This document shows positions 1 through 5,259 of a DNA stretch of 5,259 bases, in pieces. The notes under the pieces are model-generated. The model did not search any database. It saw only the letters and a program-made list of their open reading frames with translations, and was not told the DNA's origin. The translations under genes were made by a program, and so were the position numbers. Numbering within the stretch: position 1 is the stretch's first letter; every line of letters starts with the position of its first letter. The stretch is from Ruminococcus flavefaciens (GTDB lineage: Bacteria > Bacillota > Clostridia > Oscillospirales > Ruminococcaceae). The stretch spans positions 1 to 5,259 of the forward strand of contig CADBAC010000296.1 in NCBI GenBank assembly GCA_902792495.1, written 5' to 3'.

Positions 1-186
1 ACCTTCGCCTGAAATTAAGCCTGCGGCTTCTTCAAGGGTAAGTCTGTTCGTGCTTATGACAGTTTCTCCGCCGTCTTCCATATGGGAAACCTCTATTATT
101 TCCGCATTGGCGATATTTCCGACGGGGACAGCCGCTGTCATCATTGCCGACATTAGAAATGCCATAAATCTTTTAGTTTTTTTCAT
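1..186 (-). CDS. N-terminal fragment of an exported protein of unknown function
   Basis: This reading frame starts with ATG at 186 and runs off the left edge after 62 codons. An AAGGAG ribosome binding site at 195-200 lies 8 nt upstream of the ATG, which fixes the start. The first 28 residues form a signal peptide: MKKTKR, then a hydrophobic, methionine- and alanine-rich core (residues 7-20), then an ANA cleavage site before Glu29, so export is expected. The visible mature part (IIEVSHMEDGG, then a TNRLTLEEAAGLISG-like stretch) matches no family that I recognise. It follows glmS on the same strand, but the glmS terminator separates them, so it probably has its own promoter in 187-290. A weak candidate is TTGTTT at 296-301 and TATAAA at 274-279 with a 16-bp spacer. 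Export is well supported; function is unknown. Confidence 0.85.
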   Translation of the reverse strand, partial: MKKTKRFMAFLMSAMMTAAVPVGNIANAEIIEVSHMEDGGETVISTNRLTLEEAAGLISGEG

Positions 187-291
187 AAGATCAACTCCTT
201 TTAAGGTGATTGTTTTTGCCTTTCACTTATTAGTAACCTTTCAGGAGCGATTGTCTCAGCAAAAAATGAAAAATTTATATTTTAACTTATT

Positions 292-323
292 GCATAAACA
301 AAGGGACGATCAATGACCGTCCC
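292..323 (-). terminator. Intrinsic terminator of glmS
   Basis: Eight bases after the glmS stop codon, the minus strand forms a GGGACGGT / ATCGTCCC stem (303-323, one G-U pair, 5-nt loop), followed by a T-rich tail TTTGTTTAT (about 302-294). The position, GC-rich stem and tail fit a rho-independent terminator. The tail is not a pure T run, so some readthrough is possible. Confidence 0.75.
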
Positions 324-331
324 GTAAGTTC

Positions 332-2170
332 TTATTCTACTGTAACGCTCTTTGCAAGGTTTCTCGGCTTGTCTACATCGTAGCCCTTTGCAACTGATAC
401 ATAATAGCCCAGAAGCTGGAGCGGGATAACTGACAGGCTTCCTGCGAAATGAGGGTCTGTCTGTGGGATGTATACTGTGAAATCTGCAAGATCTTCAATG
501 CTGTAATTGCCGTATGTGGTAAGTCCCATAAGTGATGCACCACGGCTCTTTACCTCTACCATGTTGCTTACAGTCTTTTCGTAAAGATCGGGCTGTGTGA
601 GAACACCGATAACTGTGATGCCCTCCTCGATAAGGCTGATAGGACCGTGCTTCAACTCGCCTGCTGCGTATGCTTCGGAATGGATGTAGCTGATCTCCTT
701 CATCTTCAGGCTTCCCTCAAGAGAGATAGCGTAGTCAACGCCACGGCCGATGAAGAATGCATCCTTAGCGCCTGCCAGCTTGTTTGCGTACCACTGGATG
801 CGCTCCTTGTCTTCGAGTATCTTCTCGATCTTCTCAGGGAGAGTATAGATCTCGTTGATAAGCTCGTTATACTTCTCATCGTCCATCTCGCCTCTTGCCT
901 TTGCAAATCCTACTGCAAGCAGGTATGCGGCGATAAGCTGTGTGCTGTATGCCTTTGTAGTTGCAACTGATATCTCGGGACCTGCCAGTGTATAGAATAC
1001 ATTGTCAGCTTCACGGGCGATCGATGAGCCTACAACATTGACGATGCCCAGAGTCTTTATGCCCTTCTCCTTAGCTTCACGGAGAGCAGCAAGGCTGTCA
1101 GCTGTCTCGCCTGACTGGCTGATGATGATAACAAGGCTGTCCTTGACCAGTGACATCTTTCTGTATCTGAACTCGGATGCAAGCTCAACTCTTACAGGAA
1201 TGCTTGTGAGGTCCTCGATAACGTACTGTGCAGCCATTCCCACATGGTATGCAGAACCGCAGGCTACAATGTAGATCTGTGATATCTTCTGCATCTCCTC
1301 GTCTGTCAGGCCTATACCGCTGAAATCGATCTTGCCGTCCTTCACAACAGAATTGATAGTATCCTTGACTACCTTCGGCTGCTCATGGATCTCCTTGAGC
1401 ATGAAGTGCTCGTAGCCGCCCTTTTCAGCAGCTTCTGCGTCCCACTTGATCTCTGTGAGTTCCTTCTTGATCTCCTCACGGTCGATGTTGTAGAAAGTTA
1501 CAGCGCCCTTTTCAAGCTTAGCTATTTCATTGTTGCCGATGTAGTAAACGTTTCTTGCGTACTTGAGGATAGCAGGAACGTCTGAAGCAACGTAGGTTTC
1601 GCCGTCCTTGATACCGATGATCATCGGGCTTTCCTTACGTGCTGTATAGATCTCGCCCGGGTAATCCTTGAACATAACGCAGAGTGCGTATGAACCTCTT
1701 ATTCTTATCATTGCACGGGCAATAGAATCAACAGGTCCCAGATTGTACTTCTTGTAGTAGTAGTCGATAAGCTTCACAGCAACTTCTGTATCTGTCTGTG
1801 AATTGAAAGTGTAATTGCTCTTTGCAAGCTTTTCACGAAGTTCCTGGTAATTTTCAATGATACCGTTGTGAACAGCGATAACGTTCTCGTCGTCACTTGC
1901 ATGAGGGTGAGCATTGACAACTGATGGTTCGCCATGAGTAGCCCATCTGGTATGGCCTATACCGCAGTTTCCCTTTACAGCTGCACCGTTGTTTGTCATC
2001 TTTTTAAGCTCTTCAAGCTTACCCTTTGCCTTTACGATTTCGGGTTCCTTTTCTCCGTCACGAACAGCGATACCTGCTGAGTCGTAACCTCTGTATTCCA
2101 GCTTTGAAAGTCCGTCAAGCAGAATAGGTGCTGCCTGAGCGGTTCCTGTAAAGCCAACAATTCCACACAT
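332..2170 (-). CDS. glmS: Glutamine--fructose-6-phosphate aminotransferase (isomerizing), GlmS
   Basis: GlmS converts fructose-6-phosphate and glutamine to glucosamine-6-phosphate and glutamate, the first committed cytosolic step towards UDP-GlcNAc, peptidoglycan and other amino sugars. The 612-residue protein is the usual length and complete. The N-terminal class II amidotransferase domain (about 1-225) has the nucleophile Cys2 in MCGIVG, exposed after Met removal, plus RGYDSAG (27-33), GHTRWATHG (72-80) and HNGIIENY (101-108). Two SIS domains follow. The first contains VACGSAYHVG and the SQSGET phosphosugar loop; the second contains GRGVDYAISLEGSLKMKEIS. Expected isomerase residues are present with the same spacing as in E. 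coli GlmS: Glu492 in KEISY, His508 in ELKHGP and Lys607 in the C-terminal LAKSVTVE. A GGAGG site at 2179-2183 lies 8 nt before the ATG. It is monocistronic, with its own promoter and terminator. Confidence 0.98.
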   Translation of the reverse strand: MCGIVGFTGTAQAAPILLDGLSKLEYRGYDSAGIAVRDGEKEPEIVKAKGKLEELKKMTNNGAAVKGNCGIGHTRWATHGEPSVVNAHPHASDDENVIAVHNGIIENYQELREKLAKSNYTFNSQTDTEVAVKLIDYYYKKYNLGPVDSIARAMIRIRGSYALCVMFKDYPGEIYTARKESPMIIGIKDGETYVASDVPAILKYARNVYYIGNNEIAKLEKGAVTFYNIDREEIKKELTEIKWDAEAAEKGGYEHFMLKEIHEQPKVVKDTINSVVKDGKIDFSGIGLTDEEMQKISQIYIVACGSAYHVGMAAQYVIEDLTSIPVRVELASEFRYRKMSLVKDSLVIIISQSGETADSLAALREAKEKGIKTLGIVNVVGSSIAREADNVFYTLAGPEISVATTKAYSTQLIAAYLLAVGFAKARGEMDDEKYNELINEIYTLPEKIEKILEDKERIQWYANKLAGAKDAFFIGRGVDYAISLEGSLKMKEISYIHSEAYAAGELKHGPISLIEEGITVIGVLTQPDLYEKTVSNMVEVKSRGASLMGLTTYGNYSIEDLADFTVYIPQTDPHFAGSLSVIPLQLLGYYVSVAKGYDVDKPRNLAKSVTVE

Positions 2171-2200
2171 AATCTGATCCTCCGTTAATGGTTATATTCA

Positions 2201-2227
2201 GACAGCGCCGCCTTACGGTAAGCTGTC
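2201..2227 (-). promoter_or_regulatory. Hairpin in the glmS 5' leader
   Basis: On the minus strand the leader contains GACAGC (2227-2222) and GCTGTC (2206-2201) as a perfect 6-bp stem. Inside it a CCG/CGG mini-stem closes a TAAGG loop. It sits about 30 nt before the glmS start and ends before the Shine-Dalgarno, so it does not directly hide the site. There is no T tract, so it is not a terminator. It could stabilise the mRNA or be a regulatory target; function is inferred only. Confidence 0.45.
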
Positions 2228-2266
2228 CATATTTACTGTATAATAGGTATAATACACTATTTTACT

Positions 2267-2295
2267 ATTATATATCAATTTCTCTTTTTTGTCAA
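2267..2295 (-). promoter_or_regulatory. Consensus sigma-A promoter of glmS
   Basis: The minus strand has a perfect -35 box TTGACA (2295-2290), a 17-bp spacer and a perfect -10 box TATAAT (2272-2267). Transcription would start near 2260, giving a leader of about 90 nt before the glmS ATG. Further TATTAT-like boxes lie just downstream, so a secondary start is possible. All six bases match in both boxes at optimal spacing, which predicts strong constitutive expression. Confidence 0.9.
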
Positions 2296-2304
2296 GTTCG
2301 GGGA

Positions 2305-2466
2305 ATTATTTTCCACGCAAATCAATTTTCAAAATAAAATGTCATGTTACGAATGATTTTTATAGGGGCTGCCTTCGGCGGCCCTCCTGATTATTACAAG
2401 GACTGCCAAAGGCAGCCCCTACAAAATATTATTTAATAAACAAAATTGATTTCCGTGATTATTTCC
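2305..2466. mobile_element. MITE-like element with terminal inverted repeats and probable target duplication
   Basis: Two 17-nt arms are inverted copies: CACGCAAATCAATTTTC at 2314-2330 and the complement of CACGGAAATCAATTTTG at 2441-2457 (15 of 17 identical). Directly outside each arm is a 9-nt direct repeat, ATTATTTTC at 2305-2313 and ATTATTTCC at 2458-2466 (8 of 9 identical), as a target-site duplication would look. The 144-bp interior has no open reading frame of note and carries a large palindrome. Short length, terminal inverted repeats, direct repeats and lack of a transposase fit a non-autonomous MITE. It sits between the terminator of the ydj-like operon and the glmS promoter. The family is not identified, and chance pairing of AT-rich sequence is the main alternative. 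Confidence 0.55.
2358..2426. repeat. Nested GC-rich palindrome inside the MITE-like element
   Basis: Two 27-nt arms (2358-2384 and 2400-2426) are inverted copies with 23 of 27 positions matching and all four differences transitions, separated by 15 nt. Each arm is also a hairpin on its own: GGGCTGCC-TTC-GGCGGCCC on the left and GGACTGCC-AAA-GGCAGCCC on the right. The DNA can therefore form one long or two short stems. The flanks run T-rich before and A-rich after on each strand, the reverse of an intrinsic terminator. GGGGCTGCC-type palindromes resemble dispersed intergenic repeats of Clostridia, but I cannot verify copies elsewhere. Confidence 0.8.
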
Positions 2467-2490
2467 TTACTGCTGTGTTGTGACAGGTTT

Positions 2491-2522
2491 ACAAAAATGT
2501 GGAACGCCGCTGACGACGTTCC
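2491..2522 (-). terminator. Intrinsic terminator of the ydjIGH-like operon
   Basis: About 20 nt after the stop of the last operon gene, the minus strand forms a 9-bp stem GGAACGTCG / CGGCGTTCC (2522-2501, one G-U pair, TCAG loop). It is followed by ACATTTTTGT, with a five-T run at 2497-2493. This fits a rho-independent terminator and closes the operon before glmS. Confidence 0.8.
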
Positions 2523-2541
2523 ATCTGATAAATTCTTTATG

Positions 2542-3054
2542 TCACGGCCTGTGCTGAGTATTTCCCTGTCCCGGAGTTCCCTGCTGTCGGGGCTGGGCAA
2601 TGGGAGTCTTTTCTATCCTGTTGTAAAGGAAATCGTCACGTCTGACATTGAGTTTTATTCCCGTTCTGTCCTTGTAGTCAGCGGCACCTGTCTGCTTGCG
2701 TACCGATTTCATGGAAGCCATCATAGAACCTGTAACGATCAGGCCTATCAGAAGACCTATACCAATACAGATAAGGCTTGTGAGTGCAGGATTTGCCTGT
2801 CTTGCAGTGGTCTGGTACTGGTCGTAGGTGTCGTAGCCGTCCTCCTGTGTGACCTCCTCGGCATTACCGTAGCCCTGATAGTCATAGTCGGAATCGAGAA
2901 TCTCGCCCTGACCGCTGTCGTAGTAGTCGTCGTCGATATCGTATATCTCGCCGTAGCCGTTATCGGCATAAGCGGACATATTCCCGAGTGTGGGGATACC
3001 TGCCGTGAAGGACAAAAGCAATGCAGCAGCGGCTGCTAAAAATCTTTTTTTCAT
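2542..3054 (-). CDS. Exported single-TM protein with a YdjH/TPM-type C-terminal tail but no TPM domain
   Basis: The preferred start is the second of two adjacent ATGs (3054), giving 170 residues. Order: signal peptide 1-30 (MKKR, alanine/leucine core, SAYA cleavage site), an acidic low-complexity stretch 31-82 with 17 Asp/Glu and 10 Tyr and almost no basic residues, one membrane segment at about 90-113, and a basic, Gln/Pro-rich cytoplasmic tail. The tail motif at 116-151 (KSVRKQTGAADY, then RDDFLYNRIEKTP) resembles, from memory, the tail after the last membrane segment in Clostridia TPM-domain (YdjH/YgcG-like) proteins. Those carry a globular TPM domain of roughly 150 residues outside the membrane; here only about 50 acidic residues occupy that place. 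The position after a YdjI-like and a YdjG-like gene supports a YdjH-type partner. Topology is outside acidic domain, inside tail. The homology is inferred and the function unproven. Confidence 0.85.
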   Translation of the reverse strand: MKKRFLAAAAALLLSFTAGIPTLGNMSAYADNGYGEIYDIDDDYYDSGQGEILDSDYDYQGYGNAEEVTQEDGYDTYDQYQTTARQANPALTSLICIGIGLLIGLIVTGSMMASMKSVRKQTGAADYKDRTGIKLNVRRDDFLYNRIEKTPIAQPRQQGTPGQGNTQHRP

Positions 3055-3060
3055 CATTTA

Positions 3061-3067
3061 CCTCCTT
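3061..3067 (-). promoter_or_regulatory. Ribosome binding site that selects the second ATG
   Basis: AAGGAGG is a full match to the anti-Shine-Dalgarno. Only 3 nt separate it from the ATG at 3057, but 6 nt separate it from the ATG at 3054. The second ATG is therefore the likelier start, removing one Met from the longest reading. Confidence 0.7.
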
Positions 3068-3109
3068 AGGCATATCCCAGTAATTTTGCGATAAGATAGC
3101 AGGCGGCAG

Positions 3110-4051
3110 CTACTTGTTGTTGTTCCAAGAGGTGTTGAGAATCCACACGGGATAAAGAGCGTATTTTGCTTTAGCGTTGTTCAGGTTGATATGGCCGCTT
3201 TCACGGGTAACGGTGCTGTAGCCCTGAACGGTATCACGGAAAGCTTGTTCGGTAGTGTTCTTGATACGTTTGTTTGCAGTATCAACGCTGTCCTCGGCGG
3301 TGACGTCGTACTTATCGGCAAGATAGCCGGAAAGATAAGCAGTCTGGAAAGGTACAGCGTCCTTGAAGTTGTAAGGCTCGATGGACTGCATAAGCTCGTC
3401 CTGCATTTTGGTCGAACCGTCAACGGGAACGTGCTCAAAATCGAGAGTTCCCTGTCTTACAATGGAGTAGAAATTTCTCTCTGTGTAGCGGAACTGGCTG
3501 TCCTGCCATGTTCTGACCTTCTCGCCCTTGTAGAGGATATTGCCGTCAGCCTCCGCATCAAAAAGCCAGACAGGAACGTAAACTCCCTTTATCTCGTCGA
3601 TGTGGTTCTCGTCCTTGAAGACTTTCGGGAGAAGCTTTCGGCCGTTCAGATGATTTTTCAGAGCATTCTTTGCAGCTTCTTTGTCAAGCTTGAACGGGAT
3701 AACGTAATCAGGCTTCATATCGCCTGAGAAGTTGCCTGTCATAACTACGGGATTATCGCAGTAAGGGCAGTGTGTAGCGGAAGTTGTAGCGTCTGCGACG
3801 ACTTCTCCTCCGCAGGACTGGCACTTGTATACTTTCATACCGTCAGCTTCGCCGCTCTGCCATTCGCTTCCTGCCTGAGTTTCCCATGTCATATTGTCCT
3901 GCTGCGGATTTTCAAGCTGCTGGTCGTAAGACATAAGCGTGGCTACATCAAATTCGGATTCGCAGAAAGGACACTTCATCTTCTGGACAGTGCTGTTGAA
4001 CTCCAGCTGACCGTTACAGGACGGGCATTTATATTCAATAAGTTCAGCCAT
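3110..4051 (-). CDS. YdjG-like protein with two TFIIB-type zinc ribbons, apparently C-terminally shortened
   Basis: The 313-residue protein begins at the ATG at 4051, preceded by GAGGTG (4062-4057). The first zinc ribbon has CPSC (9-12) and CPFC (27-30); the second has CQSC (77-80) and CPYC (95-98), joined by a Gln/Glu-rich linker. The remainder (about 105-313) includes VIPFKLDKEAA, KGVYVPVWLFDA and a final YALYPVWILNTSW. This pattern matches the YdjG-type zinc-ribbon proteins found with TPM and SPFH genes; in B. subtilis ydjG lies in the pspA-linked ydjFGHI cluster. As I recall the family, the YPVW-LNT-W block is normally followed by an F-NGQTGK-like segment and hydrophobic membrane segments. 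Here the frame ends after three Asn codons and a Lys, so no membrane anchor is visible. It lies 52 nt (from 3109 to 3058) before the next gene, in the same operon. A frameshift or sequencing error near 3110-3122 is an alternative. Confidence 0.88.
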   Translation of the reverse strand: MAELIEYKCPSCNGQLEFNSTVQKMKCPFCESEFDVATLMSYDQQLENPQQDNMTWETQAGSEWQSGEADGMKVYKCQSCGGEVVADATTSATHCPYCDNPVVMTGNFSGDMKPDYVIPFKLDKEAAKNALKNHLNGRKLLPKVFKDENHIDEIKGVYVPVWLFDAEADGNILYKGEKVRTWQDSQFRYTERNFYSIVRQGTLDFEHVPVDGSTKMQDELMQSIEPYNFKDAVPFQTAYLSGYLADKYDVTAEDSVDTANKRIKNTTEQAFRDTVQGYSTVTRESGHINLNNAKAKYALYPVWILNTSWNNNK

Positions 4052-4086
4052 TGTTTCACCTCGCTGAATAGTTAGTATATTGTAAT

Positions 4087-4108
4087 GGGCGGACGATAGC
4101 GTCCGCCC
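4087..4108 (-). promoter_or_regulatory. Intercistronic GC hairpin between the ydjI-like and ydjG-like genes
   Basis: A perfect 9-bp stem GGGCGGACG / CGTCCGCCC closes a 4-nt loop, 17 nt after the stop of the SPFH gene and 35 nt before the next start. On the minus strand it is followed by ATTACAATATACTAAC, with no T run, so it is unlikely to be a full terminator. It may protect the upstream mRNA end or mark a processing site, lowering expression of downstream genes; this is inference. It could also be a dispersed palindromic repeat. Confidence 0.65.
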
Positions 4109-4125
4109 GTATTGCTTGTATATTA

Positions 4126-5259
4126 TTACTGTACAATGTCCTTATCGTCGAAAGGATCGCCGCATTCAGCGCAGAACTTAGGAGGATTGAACGGATCCTC
4201 AGGCTCCCAGCCGCACTTGTCGCACTTGTACTTAGGAGCACCTGCCGGCTTTGGCTTACCGCACTCAGCGCAGAACTTGCCCTTATTTACAGTTCCGCAT
4301 ACGCAGGTCCAGCCGTCAGCATCTGCCGGCTTCGGCTTGCCGCACTCAGCACAGAACTTGCCTGTGTTGCCTGTCTTGCCGCATGAACAGTTCCAGCTGC
4401 CAGCCTGTGGTGCAGCTGCCTGAGGAGCAGTTGTAGCACCAACAGCACCCTGAGCAGCACCCATGCTGAACAGGTTCTGAGCGTTGAATCCGCCTGCCTG
4501 CTGAGCCATGCCCATACCGTAGAGACCCATAGCAGCGCCGTTTGGATTATTAGCAGCGTTCTGCATAGCCTGAGCCTGAGCTTCCACGAGAGTAGCGCCT
4601 GCGTTCATAGGATTTGTGTTCCATGCTCTGTCCTCGAATTCCTGGATGCGCTTTGTATCTTCGTCGGAAATAGTTGCTGAGTTGATAGCAACTCTTACGA
4701 TAGCGATACCTCTTCTCTCTGTCCACTCAGCACTGAGAGTCTGATCCAGAGCAGCCTTTACTTCGTTCTGACGCATAGGAAGCTCGTCGTATCTGATACC
4801 TGAACCGCCGATAAGGCCGAATGCAGGCTGGAGAGCGTCAAGGAACTCTGACTTGAACTGTGTATCGATCTGGCTGCGGTTGTATACATTAGTTACGTTG
4901 CCTGTTACGTTGGTGTAGAACAGAACAGGGTCAACGATCTTATATGAGTAAATACCATTGCAGCGAACACCTACAGTGAAGCTTCTGCCAAGATCCTGGT
5001 ACTGAACTCTGAAAGGAATAGGATTCTGTGTACCGAATCTGTTCTCTGTGATCTCCTTTGTATTGAAGTAGTAGATCCTCTGGTCATGAGCAGCATCTCC
5101 GCCGTGCTTGATACGCTCCCAAGCTTCCTTGAATGTGTCCTTCAGGCCGCCGCCGAAAGTGCTGGAGAAGATACCGGGAGTACCTGCGTCGTATGTATAA
5201 ACACCGGGCTCAGTAGCGATCTCGAGGATAACGCCCTGATCCACCATGATCATAGCCTG
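4126..5259 (-). CDS. YdjI-type SPFH ('virion core') protein with three C-terminal zinc ribbons, 5' end outside the window
   Basis: The frame is open through the right edge. The first in-window Met (5253) is preceded by Gln-Ala in frame, and the sequence opens inside the conserved GQ-AM-I-V-QG block of YdjI proteins, so the true start lies beyond 5259. Numbering from that Met: SPFH-like region about 1-213, with GGGLKDTFKEAW (34-45), DQRIYYFNTKEI (57-68) and DPVLFYTNVTGNV (108-120); an Ala/Gln/Met/Gly-rich linker 214-285; then three zinc ribbons. The first pairs CSC (289-291) with CAEC (301-304), the second CVC (317-319) with CAEC (328-331), the third CDKC (344-347) with CAEC (361-364). SPFH proteins build membrane-associated oligomers; B. 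subtilis YdjI acts with YdjG, YdjH and a PspA-family protein in membrane stress. The linker hints at self-assembly. It is the first visible gene of the operon. Confidence 0.93.
   Translation of the reverse strand, partial: QAMIMVDQGVILEIATEPGVYTYDAGTPGIFSSTFGGGLKDTFKEAWERIKHGGDAAHDQRIYYFNTKEITENRFGTQNPIPFRVQYQDLGRSFTVGVRCNGIYSYKIVDPVLFYTNVTGNVTNVYNRSQIDTQFKSEFLDALQPAFGLIGGSGIRYDELPMRQNEVKAALDQTLSAEWTERRGIAIVRVAINSATISDEDTKRIQEFEDRAWNTNPMNAGATLVEAQAQAMQNAANNPNGAAMGLYGMGMAQQAGGFNAQNLFSMGAAQGAVGATTAPQAAAPQAGSWNCSCGKTGNTGKFCAECGKPKPADADGWTCVCGTVNKGKFCAECGKPKPAGAPKYKCDKCGWEPEDPFNPPKFCAECGDPFDDKDIVQ
4243..4362 (-). repeat. In-frame duplication of a zinc-ribbon unit
   Basis: A 39-nt stretch at 4243-4281 recurs at 4324-4362 with 36 of 39 identical bases and a period of 81 nt (27 codons). 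It encodes GKFCAECGKPKPA both times. A third, diverged copy (FCAECGDPF) lies nearer the stop codon. This is tandem expansion of the zinc-ribbon tail at DNA level. Confidence 0.8.

Noticed and set aside
50..316. 88-codon plus-strand open frame
   Set aside because: It overlaps the signal-peptide start of the left-hand gene and the glmS terminator, has no ribosome binding site and looks like non-coding sequence.
2201..2212. AGCGCC on the plus strand near the glmS start, recalling the glmS ribozyme core
   Set aside because: It is on the non-coding strand and forms one side of the leader hairpin; no other ribozyme elements are visible in the transcript.
2358..2426. Palindrome read as a bidirectional terminator
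   Set aside because: On both strands the T-rich part comes before the stem and the A-rich part after it, the opposite of an intrinsic terminator.
2305..2466. CRISPR array or attachment site
   Set aside because: The repeats are inverted, single-pair and unequal in type; there are no regularly spaced direct repeats, integrase or tRNA gene.
2446..3039. 197-codon plus-strand open frame
   Set aside because: It lies antisense to the signal-peptide/TM protein gene, runs over the terminator, has no ribosome binding site and encodes valine/cysteine-rich sequence typical of the reverse complement of Asp/Tyr codons.
3191..3727. 178-codon plus-strand open frame
   Set aside because: It is a shadow of the YdjG-like gene, whose zinc ribbons and family motifs are clear; no Shine-Dalgarno precedes it.
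5251..5253. ATG at 5253 as the true start of the SPFH protein
   Set aside because: The frame stays open to the window edge, and the sequence begins inside a conserved family block that normally has tens of residues before it.

Overview
The window looks like a chromosomal segment from a Gram-positive gut or rumen Clostridia, most likely the Ruminococcus/Oscillospiraceae area. This is an inference from strong AAGGAGG-type ribosome binding sites, a consensus sigma-A promoter, moderate GC with AT-rich intergenic regions, GC-rich intergenic palindromes and the protein families present. All genes that I can support lie on the minus strand, so the biological reading order is from high to low coordinates.

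Layout in transcription order: (1) 5259-4126, the C-terminal part of a YdjI-type SPFH ('virion core') protein carrying three short zinc ribbons; its N-terminus is outside the window. (2) 4108-4087, a 9-bp GC hairpin. (3) 4051-3110, a YdjG-type protein with two TFIIB-like zinc ribbons, which seems to stop early. (4) 3054-2542, a small signal-peptide and single-TM protein whose cytoplasmic tail resembles the C-terminus of YdjH-type TPM-domain proteins, but whose TPM domain is replaced by an acidic, tyrosine-rich stretch. (5) A terminator at 2522-2491. (6) A MITE-like element at about 2314-2457 with terminal inverted repeats, a likely target duplication and a central palindrome. (7) A consensus promoter and leader for glmS. 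(8) glmS at 2170-332, complete, with an intrinsic terminator. (9) The first 62 codons of an unrecognised exported protein at 186-1.

The first three genes resemble the Bacillus subtilis ydjGHI cluster, which sits with a pspA-family gene (ydjF) and is linked to membrane stress. Here the set looks remodelled: the TPM domain of the YdjH-like partner and the C-terminus of the YdjG-like partner are missing, while the SPFH protein has a zinc-ribbon tail. No pspA homologue lies in the window. glmS is a separate transcription unit for amino-sugar and cell-wall precursor supply. It shows no visible glmS ribozyme in its short leader, which is notable for a Gram-positive glmS.

The best candidates for novelty are the TPM-less YdjH-like protein with its shortened YdjG-like neighbour, and the MITE-like element between the two transcription units.
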